Below are positions 34,723 through 43,008 of a stretch of 64,000 nucleotides of DNA, in pieces. Under the pieces are notes generated by a model. That model was not told the origin of the DNA. It searched no databases and was given only the letters and a program-made list of their open reading frames with translations. A program made the translations under genes and the position numbers. This DNA comes from Conyzicola nivalis. GTDB taxonomy: Bacteria > Actinomycetota > Actinomycetes > Actinomycetales > Microbacteriaceae. The stretch's first letter is position 1. Every line of letters starts with the position of its first letter. Location: positions 992,001-1,056,000 of the forward strand of contig NZ_BMGB01000001.1 in NCBI RefSeq assembly GCF_014639655.1, in the 5' to 3' direction.

Positions 34723-35226
34723 TTAACCGACCTTGTGCAGCCAGACGACCTGGCTGTCGGAACTCGCGTGCCGGAAGGCCTCCAACTCGTCGTCCCAGGC
34801 CTGGCCGAGGGCGAGCCGCAGCTCGCGGTGCAGTTCGAGCGCGTTGGAGCCCGCGATCTCCATCGCGTAGCGCAGGCGGTCCTCGGGGATCACGACGTTG
34901 CCCACCGTGTCGGTCTGGGCGAAGAAGATCCCGAGATCGGGGGTGTGCATCCAGCGTCCGCCGTCGCCGCCCGCCGAGGCATCCTCGGTCACTTCGAAGC
35001 GCAGGTGCTCCCAGCCGCGCAGGGCGGAGGCGATCTTGGCGCCGGTACCGACCGGGCCCTCCCAGTAGAACTCGGTGCGCTGTGCACCCTTCAGAACAGG
35101 CTGGTCGGCCCAGGAGAAGTTGACGGCGCGTTCGAGCGCGCGCCCCGCTGCCCACTCGATGTGAGGGCAGAGAGCACGAGGAGCGGAATGCACAAATAGC
35201 ACTCCGCGAGCGTGTGGTGCAGTCAC
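34723..35226 (-). CDS. DUF3145 domain protein
   Basis: 167 residues matching the actinobacterial DUF3145 family in length and sequence (GVLFVHSAPRALCPHIEWAAG at the start, TEFYWEGPVGTGAKIASALRG in the middle). Its role is unknown, but it is often encoded beside fabF in actinobacteria, which suggests a link with lipid metabolism or its control (inference). It is convergent with fabF. A minus-strand promoter candidate lies at 35319-35348, giving a leader of about 85 nt. Confidence 0.88.
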   Translation of the reverse strand: MTAPHARGVLFVHSAPRALCPHIEWAAGRALERAVNFSWADQPVLKGAQRTEFYWEGPVGTGAKIASALRGWEHLRFEVTEDASAGGDGGRWMHTPDLGIFFAQTDTVGNVVIPEDRLRYAMEIAGSNALELHRELRLALGQAWDDELEAFRHASSDSQVVWLHKVG

Positions 35227-35279
35227 GATCTTCTCCGTTCTGTTAGGTGCGACTTCCCCATCGACCTGACTTACGGATG

Positions 35280-35293
35280 CGCGTGACCACGCG
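35280..35293. promoter_or_regulatory. Palindrome in the DUF3145 leader
   Basis: CGCGTG and CACGCG flank AC in a 14-nt perfect arm palindrome between the putative promoter at 35319-35348 and the gene start. It could be an operator or a small leader hairpin. Confidence 0.35.
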
Positions 35294-35318
35294 TGTGAAA
35301 TTGTGGAGGTACTCGTGC

Positions 35319-35348
35319 ATTATGACCTACCAACCTGCCAAACAACAA
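35319..35348 (-). promoter_or_regulatory. Probable promoter of the DUF3145 gene
   Basis: On the minus strand TTGTTG (35348-35343) and CATAAT (35324-35319) are 18 nt apart in the most AT-rich part of this region. Confidence 0.45.
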
Positions 35349-35371
35349 GCGTGTAACTATTCGCCCTGGCG

Positions 35372-37042
35372 CTACTTGGCCTGCCCGTAGTTGTCGACGA
35401 CCGCGGTGGTGATCGGGAAGTCGACCGGGAGGCCTCCGAAGATCAGACGCCCCGCTTCGGATGCCGCGGCGCGCAGTTCGTCGACGACACTGTCTGCCAG
35501 CTCGGCGGGGGTGTGCACGATCACTTCGTCGTGCAGGAAGAACACGAGGTGCGGGCGGTCGGCGAACTGCCCGGTGCCGAGCGACCACAGCCGGCCGCGG
35601 AGACCCGCCATCCAGCACAGCGCCCACTCGGCGGCCGTGCCCTGCACGATGAAGTTGCGGGTGAACCGGCCCCAGCTGCGCGACTGCGTGCGGGCCGCGC
35701 GCTGCAGTGCGTCGGAGGCTCCCTGCACGGACGCCCCCTCCTGGAGTTCTCGCCACGCCTCGCCGGGCGGGGGTGAGCTGCGTCCGAGTCGCGTCGTCAC
35801 TGTTCCTCCGCGCTCCCCGGTTCGCGCCGCGCCCTCGACCATGGCGATGGCCTGGGGGAAGGCCCGGGTGAGCGCGGGCATCAGGCGACCTCCGTCGCCC
35901 GCGGTGGCGCCGTACATCGCGCCCAGCATCGCGACTTTCGCCTCGGCGCGCGTCTTGACCGCCCCGCTCGCGACGATGCCCTCGTAGAGGTCGCCGCGGC
36001 CCGCCTCTGCCATCGCGCGGTCGGCACTCAGGGCGGAGAGCACCCGTGGCTCGAGCTGTGCCGCGTCGGCGACGACGAGTTTCCAGCCGGGGTCGGCCAC
36101 GACCGCGCCGCGCACCTGTTTGGGTAGCTGCAGCGCTCCCCCGCCGCTCGCGCCCCAGCGGCCCGTCGCGGTGCCGCCCGGCACGTAGTCGGGACGGAAC
36201 CGACCGTCGGCGACCCAGGTATCGAGCCAGTTCCAGCCGTTCGCCGTCTGAAGCCGGGAGAGCTTCTTATACTCCAGAAGCGGGGCGACGACGGGGTGGT
36301 TCACCTCTTTGAGCTCCCATGAGCGGGTCGAGGCTACCTGCAGCCCGCCTCGCCTCAGCGCCTTGAGCAGTTCGGCGGGCGAATCGGGGTTGACGTCGTG
36401 CGTGCCGAGTATGGCCCGCATCCGTTCGAGAAGTTCTTCGAGTCGCGCGGGCCGCTCCGATCCGCGCGGCCGGTCGCCGAGCAGTTCGGCGAGCAGGCCC
36501 TCGTGCACGTCGGCCCGCACGGGCAGGCCCGCCGCTTTGATCTCGCAGGCGATGAGCGCGCCGGCGCTCTCCGCGGCGAGCAGAAGCCCGATGCGGCCGG
36601 GCTCTGCCGCACCCGCGACGGCCTCGCGCTGTAGTGCGAATTCGGCGACCGGGTCGGTCGGCGCGTCGGTGGCGGGCTCGACGTCGAAGTCGAAAAGCGC
36701 GCCGCTCGCCGGGGCCTTCTCGGCGAGCGGCGTCGCGTTGTCCCACGGGCCGAGCGGCGCGTTGGCGAGCGCCGACGCCGCGGTGAGCGTCGATGCCCGG
36801 AGGATCTGGTGCGACAGCCTCAGGTCGACGCAACGCTCGACCCGGACTCCGGCGGCGAGCAGCGCGGGATACCAGCGGGTGGAATCGTCCCAGACCCAAC
36901 GAGGGCGTTCGCGCTCCACCCGGCCGACCCACGCGGGCAGTTCGGTCTCGGCTACGCCCTCGGGCTCTCCCAGCACGCTACCGGCATCGTCGAGTCGCAG
37001 AGCCGTGACGCCACGGTTGGAGCGGGTGAGGACGACGTACAC
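35372..37042 (-). CDS. Bifunctional 3'-5' exonuclease/DNA polymerase, family A-like
   Basis: 556 residues, shorter than Pol I (about 900). There is no 5' nuclease domain. The N-terminal half is a degenerate exonuclease-like domain and the C-terminal half a PolA domain: TGRWGASGG, motif A as VVADAAQLEPRVLSALS, the motif B region AKVAMLGAMYGATAG, and motif C as FFLHDEVIVHTP. Motif A lacks the usual DYSQIELR; the tyrosine-serine is alanine-alanine and the Glu-Leu is Leu-Glu-Pro, a pattern I associate with this actinobacterial subfamily. It probably acts in DNA repair. Starts with GTG at 37042. Confidence 0.87.
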   Translation of the reverse strand: MYVVLTRSNRGVTALRLDDAGSVLGEPEGVAETELPAWVGRVERERPRWVWDDSTRWYPALLAAGVRVERCVDLRLSHQILRASTLTAASALANAPLGPWDNATPLAEKAPASGALFDFDVEPATDAPTDPVAEFALQREAVAGAAEPGRIGLLLAAESAGALIACEIKAAGLPVRADVHEGLLAELLGDRPRGSERPARLEELLERMRAILGTHDVNPDSPAELLKALRRGGLQVASTRSWELKEVNHPVVAPLLEYKKLSRLQTANGWNWLDTWVADGRFRPDYVPGGTATGRWGASGGGALQLPKQVRGAVVADPGWKLVVADAAQLEPRVLSALSADRAMAEAGRGDLYEGIVASGAVKTRAEAKVAMLGAMYGATAGDGGRLMPALTRAFPQAIAMVEGAARTGERGGTVTTRLGRSSPPPGEAWRELQEGASVQGASDALQRAARTQSRSWGRFTRNFIVQGTAAEWALCWMAGLRGRLWSLGTGQFADRPHLVFFLHDEVIVHTPAELADSVVDELRAAASEAGRLIFGGLPVDFPITTAVVDNYGQAK

Positions 37043-37092
37043 CCGTCAATTCTGCCGGGTGCGGCCGACACCGGCAGACCCAGCAGACCTCG

Positions 37093-37785
37093 TCAGCACT
37101 GGTTCTGCAGGAGCACGGGTGCGTCGAGCCGGTCGATCATGCCGTCGATCGATCGTGCCGAGGCGCCCCAGAAGTCGTACGATCCGAATTCCGGGTGGTC
37201 CCACGGCACATAGGTTCCCGATCCGATTTCGTAGGCCACCGACTGGATGAGTCCGAGATCGGTGGTAACCGGCTCCCCCACCTGCTCGGCAGGCAGCCCC
37301 GCGGCCACGTCGCCGACCGGGTCACCGACACTGGCTCCGCCGGGCGTCTCGACGGACAGGCCGGCCACCGTCGCGGCCGTGCTCTCGACCTCGAACAATT
37401 GACCTCGGGGCACCGAGTTCACGGGTATGCCATAGCGCAGTGCGAAGCCGTCCCACGAGACGACGTTCGCCTCGGGAACACAGTTGAGGTCTGACGGACG
37501 CACGGAGAGTTCGGGCTCCGATCCGAATGCGTCAGTCAGAATCGCGATTGCAGCCTGCGGGTCGGAGGAATAGAGCGCTGTGGCCACGGTCTCGTCGGAC
37601 TCGTCGACGACGGTGAAACCCGTTGCGCTGATGTACACGGCTGCCGCCGCCGGTTCGGCGGACGCGGAGGGTGTCGGTGAGGCAGACGGTTCCGGGTCGG
37701 GAACGTCGACGGGTGCGCATCCCACGAGTGCGAATCCGGCGACAGCCACGAGGAGGACCGCCCGGATTCTCTGATTAATCGTCAT
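37093..37785 (-). CDS. Hypothetical lipoprotein
   Basis: 230 residues. The N-terminus is a lipoprotein signal peptide with the lipobox ALVGC (Cys at about 23), followed by a Pro/Ser/Ala linker (DPEPSASPTPSASAEPAAA) and a globular domain with two further cysteines (near DLNCVPEAN and the C-terminal NQC) that may form a disulfide. The mature part is exposed on the outer face of the membrane. I do not recognise a family. The ATG at 37785 is chosen for the signal peptide and for a TACACT box 6 nt upstream. Confidence 0.8.
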   Translation of the reverse strand: MTINQRIRAVLLVAVAGFALVGCAPVDVPDPEPSASPTPSASAEPAAAAVYISATGFTVVDESDETVATALYSSDPQAAIAILTDAFGSEPELSVRPSDLNCVPEANVVSWDGFALRYGIPVNSVPRGQLFEVESTAATVAGLSVETPGGASVGDPVGDVAAGLPAEQVGEPVTTDLGLIQSVAYEIGSGTYVPWDHPEFGSYDFWGASARSIDGMIDRLDAPVLLQNQC

Positions 37786-37791
37786 GCCATC

Positions 37792-37797
37792 AGTGTA
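37792..37797 (-). promoter_or_regulatory. -10 box of the lipoprotein gene, leaderless type
   Basis: TACACT on the minus strand ends 6 nt before the ATG at 37785. Confidence 0.5.
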
Positions 37798-37905
37798 GGG
37801 GACCAGTCGTGCTAGCGGGCGAGAGACCTCCCGCAGCAGTTGTCGCGGACCGCGTGCGTCCGTGTCTGCTTCCGGCTGGGCGGCCACCACTGCCACCCGG
37901 AGCGG

Positions 37906-38739
37906 CTAAACGGCGTGCAGCAGCGAACCGTCTTTCTGCAGCACGTTCTTCTCGCCGGCCTCGATCGGCACGGCGAAACGGTTCTGCTTCGGCGGCATGG
38001 GGCAATTGAAGTTGTAGCTGAAGGCGCAGGGCGGCAGCACGGCGAGGTTGAAGTCGAGGGTGATCGTCCCGTCGGGGCGGGGTGCCACGAAGAGGAATCG
38101 TCCGACGCTGTAGGTGCTGTCGCCGTTCGTGGCGTCGGCGAACACGAGCTGCAGCGCCCGGCCCGACTTGAAGGCGGCCAGGTCGTAGTCGACGCCGTCC
38201 TTGGTGAAGGTGATCTCGCCCGGAACGACCTCGTCACGGGTGTTGCCGTCGTCCTTGAGGTGCTCGAAGCCGACGGTCTTGCCGCCGGGGATCTCGGTGA
38301 ATTTCGCCGTCACGACCCACTCGGGGTTGTAGGGGAACGCGTCGATCGAACCGAACTTCTGAATGTCTTCGGAGTTCGCATCCCAGACGCGCAGGGCGTA
38401 GTTGCCCGCCTCACTGGCGATCACGAAGCCGGTCTTGCCCGCTCCGAAGTCGATGTCGCTTGGGGCATCCGAGTCTTTGCCGCGCACGACGGCCTCACCC
38501 TCGACGAGAACGCCGTCGACCGTGATGTTGTCGGTGGCGACCGCCGTGACCAGCAGGCCCGACTCGCCGGCGGGCAGCGGCGCCCAGGTCCCGGGAACGC
38601 CGTAGATGGTCTGCTCCGAATCGACCCACTGGGTGTTGACGAGGGCGAGGCTACCCTTGGGCTGCACCACACTCAGTTCACGACGCTTGTGGTAAGTCGC
38701 GAGCAGGGATTCCGGTGTGGGCGTAGTCGTGTCGGTCAT
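37906..38739 (-). CDS. DUF1684 domain protein
   Basis: 277 residues, cytosolic, with the DUF1684 pattern: a central beta-rich domain ending in the motif YSVGRFLFVA, then LDFNLAVLPPCAFSYNFNCPMPPKQNRF. The PPCAFS.NFNCP..P..N segment, with paired cysteines, is the most conserved part of the family. The biochemical role is unknown. The ATG has AAGGAT 4 nt upstream. Confidence 0.88.
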   Translation of the reverse strand: MTDTTTPTPESLLATYHKRRELSVVQPKGSLALVNTQWVDSEQTIYGVPGTWAPLPAGESGLLVTAVATDNITVDGVLVEGEAVVRGKDSDAPSDIDFGAGKTGFVIASEAGNYALRVWDANSEDIQKFGSIDAFPYNPEWVVTAKFTEIPGGKTVGFEHLKDDGNTRDEVVPGEITFTKDGVDYDLAAFKSGRALQLVFADATNGDSTYSVGRFLFVAPRPDGTITLDFNLAVLPPCAFSYNFNCPMPPKQNRFAVPIEAGEKNVLQKDGSLLHAV

Positions 38740-38823
38740 TGGTCCATCCTTGTCGAGGTCTCAGACATAACCCAAAACGACACGACTTTATTGCAAGCCC
38801 CGGGACGCGCCGACGGGTCGTGT

Positions 38824-38829
38824 TAGCGT
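38824..38829 (+). promoter_or_regulatory. -10 box of the 38836 small ORF, leaderless type
   Basis: TAGCGT ends 6 nt before the ATG at 38836, the same geometry as for twelve other genes in the window. Confidence 0.45.
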
Positions 38830-38835
38830 CGCCCC

Positions 38836-39012
38836 ATGACCGACATGACTGACGACGAAAAACGTCGCGACCAGCTGCTGCGCCTCTCCGGATCGACCGA
38901 GGAAGACGCGGCCCCCCGCATCACCGTCGAGGAGACCGAAGACGGCGTGAAACGCATCGACATCGCCGAGACCGCCGCCGTGCGCCCGGGCGATCCCGAG
39001 AACAAGGAGTAG
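38836..39012 (+). CDS. Small acidic hypothetical protein, 58 residues
   Basis: 58 residues, too short for usual gene-length cut-offs. It is acidic and probably soluble: a charged start (MTDMTDDEKRRDQLLRLSG) and an ITVEETEDGVKRIDIAET stretch that could form two beta strands. Third codon positions are almost all G or C, as in its neighbours, and a TAGCGT box lies 6 nt before the ATG. It is convergent with the Pr6Pr membrane protein gene, 16 nt apart. No family recognised. Confidence 0.6.
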   Translation: MTDMTDDEKRRDQLLRLSGSTEEDAAPRITVEETEDGVKRIDIAETAAVRPGDPENKE

Positions 39013-39028
39013 CTCTGGCGACGGCCGG

Positions 39029-39718
39029 TCAGCGCAGGAGGCGCGATCCGTCGGTGGCACCGCGGCGCGAGACCCAGAGCACGCCGGCGGCGATGAGCGC
39101 TATCGCGGCCGCGATCGCCACGACGTAGATCGCGACGGAGAGGTAGCCCCCGTCGGACGTCACCGGGTTGAGGAAGGGATACGGGTACCAGTACTCGTTC
39201 CCGTAGATCACGTCGGTGACGAACGGCCCGCGCACGAGCGTGTAGACGACCCAGACGATCGGGTAGACGAGCACGAGCCAGATCTTCCGGGCGGCCAGCC
39301 GCGAGCGGCCAGGGGCGAGGATCCAGTCGATCAGCAGGTACAGCGGGGCGGCCACGTGCAGAATCTCGTTCGACCAGCCCACCGTCGAGCCCTGCGGCAG
39401 CTCGATGCCGCGCAGCAGCAGGTTGTACACGATTCCCGTGACGATCATGTAGCTCGTGACGCAGGCCCGGGCGAGCGTGAAGCCCTGACCGTCGGGTCCC
39501 TGCCGGACTATCAGCAGCACCGCTCCGATCGCCAGCACGACCGCCGAGGCGACGTTCGACTCGATGGTGAAGAAACTGAAGAAGTTGACGACCTGCGTGG
39601 TGGGGTCGGTGACACCGCTCTCGCGCCAGAAGCCGAGGCTGGCGCTCAACTGCGCGACGATGGCGACGGTGATCGCGACCACCACGGCGATCCTCAGGAT
39701 GACGAACAGCGTTCTCAC
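39029..39718 (-). CDS. Pr6Pr-family integral membrane protein
   Basis: 229 residues with six to seven hydrophobic helices. The motifs FFSFFTIESNVASA, TGIVYNLLLRG and the WSNEILHVAAPLYLLIDWIL segment are those of the Pr6Pr family, which is related to FAR-17a/AIG1-like proteins, some of which are fatty-acid-ester hydrolases in eukaryotes. Function in bacteria is unknown. GTG at 39718 is chosen because GGGAGG lies 6 nt upstream; an in-frame ATG at 39805 would cross a 24-nt palindrome. Confidence 0.82.
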   Translation of the reverse strand: MRTLFVILRIAVVVAITVAIVAQLSASLGFWRESGVTDPTTQVVNFFSFFTIESNVASAVVLAIGAVLLIVRQGPDGQGFTLARACVTSYMIVTGIVYNLLLRGIELPQGSTVGWSNEILHVAAPLYLLIDWILAPGRSRLAARKIWLVLVYPIVWVVYTLVRGPFVTDVIYGNEYWYPYPFLNPVTSDGGYLSVAIYVVAIAAAIALIAAGVLWVSRRGATDGSRLLR

Positions 39719-39766
39719 GGGCAGCCTCCCATTCGGCGTAGCGATATGGGCATCATCCTGACACGT

Positions 39767-39790
39767 CCCGACCGGGACGTCCCGGTCGGG
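39767..39790. promoter_or_regulatory. Perfect 24-nt palindrome, probable operator
   Basis: The sequence from CCCGACCGGGAC to its exact reverse complement has no spacer, so both halves match over 12 nt. Each half itself contains CCCG..CGGG. It sits between divergent genes (39718 minus, 39868 plus), where an operator for a dimeric repressor could control both. Confidence 0.55.
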
Positions 39791-39867
39791 TAATCGGGAT
39801 AGCACGTCGTGTCGCGCTGGTCGAGGCCTTGGTGCCGCCCACCGCCGAACGTAGCCTGATCACTGTC

Positions 39868-40914
39868 ATGCCGCACCTCCTTGTGAACCACGTGTCTTTC
39901 GGGCGTTCCCCCCGATCCGCCGGGCCGCTGACGACTCTCGCGGCGCAACTCTCGCCCTCGACGGTGGACGAGGCTCTGGATGCGGCCCCCCGCCTCGGCG
40001 CGCGGGCGCACTCCTCGGGAGCGGGCTCGACGACCGACCTCTGGGAGGCTTTCGCCACCCTGGCGGCACACGACCTCGGCGCGGCACGCGCCATCGAACC
40101 GCACCTCGACGCTCTCGCCATCCTCGAGCAGGCCGACGGAGTCGGGACCGCGGATGACACGGCGGCGGCACCCCGCACGTGGGGCGTCTTCGCCGCGGAG
40201 GGCGGCGACGATCCGCTCGTCGCGACGCGCGGCGACGACGGCTGGCGGCTGAGCGGCACGAAGCCGTGGTGCTCCCTCGCCGACCGGCTCGACCAAGCGC
40301 TGGTGAGCGCCCACGTCGACGGCGGCGCCCGCCGACTCTTCGCCGTAGATCTGGGCTCCCCCGGTGTGAACGTACTCGAGGACGCCTGGCACGCGCGCGG
40401 TCTCACCGAGATCCCGAGCGGTCCCGTGCGCTTCGACGCCGTCGCCGGCATCCCCGTGGGCGACGCCGGCTGGTACCTCTCCCGGCCGGGTTTCGCCTGG
40501 GGCGGCATCGGGGTCGCCGCCTGCTGGTTCGGCGGCGCGGTCGGCATCGCCCGCACCGTCTTCGCCGCGGCCCGCGACGACAAACCGTTCGCGGTCATGC
40601 ACCTGGGGGCGATCGACGAGCTGCTCGAAGGCGCCCGGCGCGCGCTCGCCGAGGCCGCCGAACTCGTCGACGGACACGAGGAGACGGTCGACCCCGGCCT
40701 GCTCGCCGCCCGCGTGCGCTCCACGGTCGCCCGCGCCTGTGACGAAATCGTCGAACGCGCCGGTCGCGCGCTCGGGCCCGCACCGCTCGCCCTCGACGCC
40801 GAGCACGCCAAACGCGTCGCCGACCTGCAGCTCTACGTGCGCCAGCACCACGCGGAACGCGACCAGCACGCGCTCGGTAGCGCCCTGCTGCGACTGGAGG
40901 TCGCGCCGTGGTGA
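39868..40914 (+). CDS. Acyl-CoA dehydrogenase-like protein of a glycoconjugate cluster
   Basis: 348 residues. The sequence shows the middle beta domain and C-terminal helical bundle of acyl-CoA dehydrogenases (WGVFAAEGGDDPLVA, then LSGTKPWCSLADRLDQALV and a helical end with RARVRSTVARACDE-like pattern). It is distant from typical members, and I cannot locate the catalytic glutamate. FAD-dependent oxidation of an acyl thioester or related group is the likely chemistry. Start at 39868 (TAGCCT box 10 nt upstream); 39829 is possible. It overlaps the next gene by 7 nt and begins a three-gene cluster. Confidence 0.75.
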   Translation: MPHLLVNHVSFGRSPRSAGPLTTLAAQLSPSTVDEALDAAPRLGARAHSSGAGSTTDLWEAFATLAAHDLGAARAIEPHLDALAILEQADGVGTADDTAAAPRTWGVFAAEGGDDPLVATRGDDGWRLSGTKPWCSLADRLDQALVSAHVDGGARRLFAVDLGSPGVNVLEDAWHARGLTEIPSGPVRFDAVAGIPVGDAGWYLSRPGFAWGGIGVAACWFGGAVGIARTVFAAARDDKPFAVMHLGAIDELLEGARRALAEAAELVDGHEETVDPGLLAARVRSTVARACDEIVERAGRALGPAPLALDAEHAKRVADLQLYVRQHHAERDQHALGSALLRLEVAPW

Positions 40915-42263
40915 CCTTCGACTCCTCCGTGCCGGGGACACCCGCCGCACTCTGGCTGGGTGACAACCGGGTAGCGGGCCTGCCGCCCTTCGACTTCGAC
41001 ACGGTCGAGCACGTCGTCGTGGTGGCGGCGCATCCCGACGACGAGACCCTCGGCGCCGGTGGCCTGATCGCCGAGTGCGGCCTGCGCGGCATCCCGGTTG
41101 CCGTCGTCGTCGTCACCGACGGGGCCGCATCGCACCCCGACTCCCCGACCATCACGCCGGACGAGCTGCGTCGACTGCGCGCCGCCGAGACCCGACTTGC
41201 CGTGCACCGGCTCTCCCCCGAGGCCACTGTGCACCTGCTCGGCTTCCCCGACGGCGCGGTCGATACCCATCGCGACGCCATCGCGACCGCGATCGGCGAC
41301 CTGCTGCCGGGCACGCCGACGCTCGTGGTAGCCCCCTGGCGCGGGGACGAACACATCGACCACCGGGTCGTCGGCGAGATCTGCGCCGGTCTCGCCACAG
41401 CGGGTTCACGGTCACTGCTCGAATACCCCGTCTGGCTCTGGCACTGGGCGGCGCCCGACGACGCCGAGGTGCCGTGGGACCGGTTCGTCGCGCTCGCCCC
41501 GCGCGCCGAGGCGCTCGCGCACAAGAAGAACGCGATTTCCGCCTACGCCTCTCAGGCCGAGCCGCTCAGCGACCAGCCCGGCGACGAGGCAATGCTGCTC
41601 GAGTCGTTCCTCGACAACTTCCGCGGGAAGCACGAGCTCTTCGTGCGCGACGAACCCTCCCCGCTCGGCGCCGCCTACTTCGACGCGCTCTACGAGCGAC
41701 ACGAGGACCCTTGGGGCTTCACCGACCGCTGGTACGAGCAGCGCAAGCGCGCGGTGACCCTCGCCAGCCTGCCCGAGCAGCACTACGGCTCGGCGCTCGA
41801 GGTGGGCTGCTCGATCGGTGTGCTCACGAGCGAGCTCGCCGGGCGCTGCACCGAGCTCCTCGCGGTCGACGTCTCCCGGGCCGCCGTCGAGAGCGCCCGC
41901 GCGCGGGTCGCCGACGAGCCGGGCGTCCGGGTCGAACTCGCAGACGTCGCATCCGCCTTCCCTGCCGGCCCCTTCGACCTCGTGCTGATCAGCGAGGTCG
42001 GCTACTACTTCCCGGCCGACGTGCTCGAGCGCGTACTCGCCGACGCCGCCGCGCAACTCACCGACGGCGGCACGATCGCGCTCTGCCACTGGCGGCACGC
42101 CGTCGAGGATTACGCGCTCGGCGGAGACGAGGTGCACGCGATCGCGGCGCGGGTATTCTCGGGCACTATGACACGACTCGCCCGCCACGAGGAAGCCGAC
42201 TTCGTGCTCGACGTGTACTCCACCGACGCCCGCTCCGTCGCCGCCCGCACGGGTCTGCTGTGA
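40908..42263 (+). CDS. PIG-L deacetylase / SAM-dependent methyltransferase fusion
   Basis: 451 residues. The N-terminal PIG-L/LmbE domain (about 30-235) has the zinc motif VAAHPDDETLGAG and the later HxxH as DEHIDHRVVG. The C-terminal class I methyltransferase (about 250-450) has motif I as ALEVGCSIGVLTSELA and a following acidic loop in LLAVDVS. The fusion could deacetylate an N-acetyl sugar and methylate the same or a linked molecule. The GTG has GGAGG 7 nt upstream, inside the preceding gene. Its stop overlaps the glycosyltransferase start by GTGA. Confidence 0.88.
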   Translation: MVTFDSSVPGTPAALWLGDNRVAGLPPFDFDTVEHVVVVAAHPDDETLGAGGLIAECGLRGIPVAVVVVTDGAASHPDSPTITPDELRRLRAAETRLAVHRLSPEATVHLLGFPDGAVDTHRDAIATAIGDLLPGTPTLVVAPWRGDEHIDHRVVGEICAGLATAGSRSLLEYPVWLWHWAAPDDAEVPWDRFVALAPRAEALAHKKNAISAYASQAEPLSDQPGDEAMLLESFLDNFRGKHELFVRDEPSPLGAAYFDALYERHEDPWGFTDRWYEQRKRAVTLASLPEQHYGSALEVGCSIGVLTSELAGRCTELLAVDVSRAAVESARARVADEPGVRVELADVASAFPAGPFDLVLISEVGYYFPADVLERVLADAAAQLTDGGTIALCHWRHAVEDYALGGDEVHAIAARVFSGTMTRLARHEEADFVLDVYSTDARSVAARTGLL

Positions 42264-42982
42264 CCGCGATGATCACGCGCATCGAGGCGATCACCGTCGT
42301 CATCCCGGCGCGTGACGAGAGCGAGCTGATCGGCCGCTGCCTCGAGTCGGTGCTCACCGCGAAGACGGCGGCCGAGTCGCGATGGCATGCGCCCCGCCTT
42401 TCGATTGTCGTGGTCGCCGACAGGTGCACGGATGACACAGCGAACGTCGCCCGCGGGTTCGACGGTGTCTCCGTCATCGAGATCGACGCGGCCAACGTGG
42501 GCCTGGCCAGGGCCACCGGCGTGATGCTCGCGCTCGAATCATCCGGCCTCCTCCCCCAGCACGTCTGGATCGCGAGCACCGACGCCGACTCCGCCGTGCC
42601 GCGTGACTGGCTCACCGAGCAGACGCGCCTCGCGCGCTCCGGCGCCGACGTCGTGCTCGGAACCGTACGCCCCGACCTCGACGACCTCAGCGACGCGCAG
42701 GCGCTCGCCTGGGCGACGGCCCACGGCCGCGGCGCCTCGGTCGGCGAGGTGCACGGCGCCAACCTCGGCGTGCGCGCCGACGTCTACCTCGCGGCCGGCG
42801 GCTTCGCCGGACTCGCCGAACACGAGGACGTCGACTTCGTCGAGCGGTGTGCCGCGCTCGACGCCGACATCGTCGCCACGGGCGCGTGCGAAGTGACCAC
42901 GTCCGGCCGTCAGGTCGGGCGTACACCCGGCGGGTTCGCCCGCTACCTGCGTGACGACCTGTTGACCAACCCCGCGCTGTAG
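42260..42982 (+). CDS. Family 2 glycosyltransferase
   Basis: 240 residues. The GT-A motifs are visible: VVIPARDESELIGRCLESV at the N-terminus, VVADRCTDDT, and a DxD equivalent in STDADSAVP. The C-terminal HGANLGVRADVYLAAGGF with HEDVDF is the acceptor-side GT2 motif. It would transfer a sugar from a nucleotide donor. The GTG start overlapping the previous stop is preferred over an ATG at 42269. It closes the cluster with the PIG-L/methyltransferase and acyl-CoA dehydrogenase genes. Confidence 0.88.
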   Translation: MTAMITRIEAITVVIPARDESELIGRCLESVLTAKTAAESRWHAPRLSIVVVADRCTDDTANVARGFDGVSVIEIDAANVGLARATGVMLALESSGLLPQHVWIASTDADSAVPRDWLTEQTRLARSGADVVLGTVRPDLDDLSDAQALAWATAHGRGASVGEVHGANLGVRADVYLAAGGFAGLAEHEDVDFVERCAALDADIVATGACEVTTSGRQVGRTPGGFARYLRDDLLTNPAL

Positions 42983-43008
42983 CGCACCGAAGAGAAAAGG
43001 AAGACACC

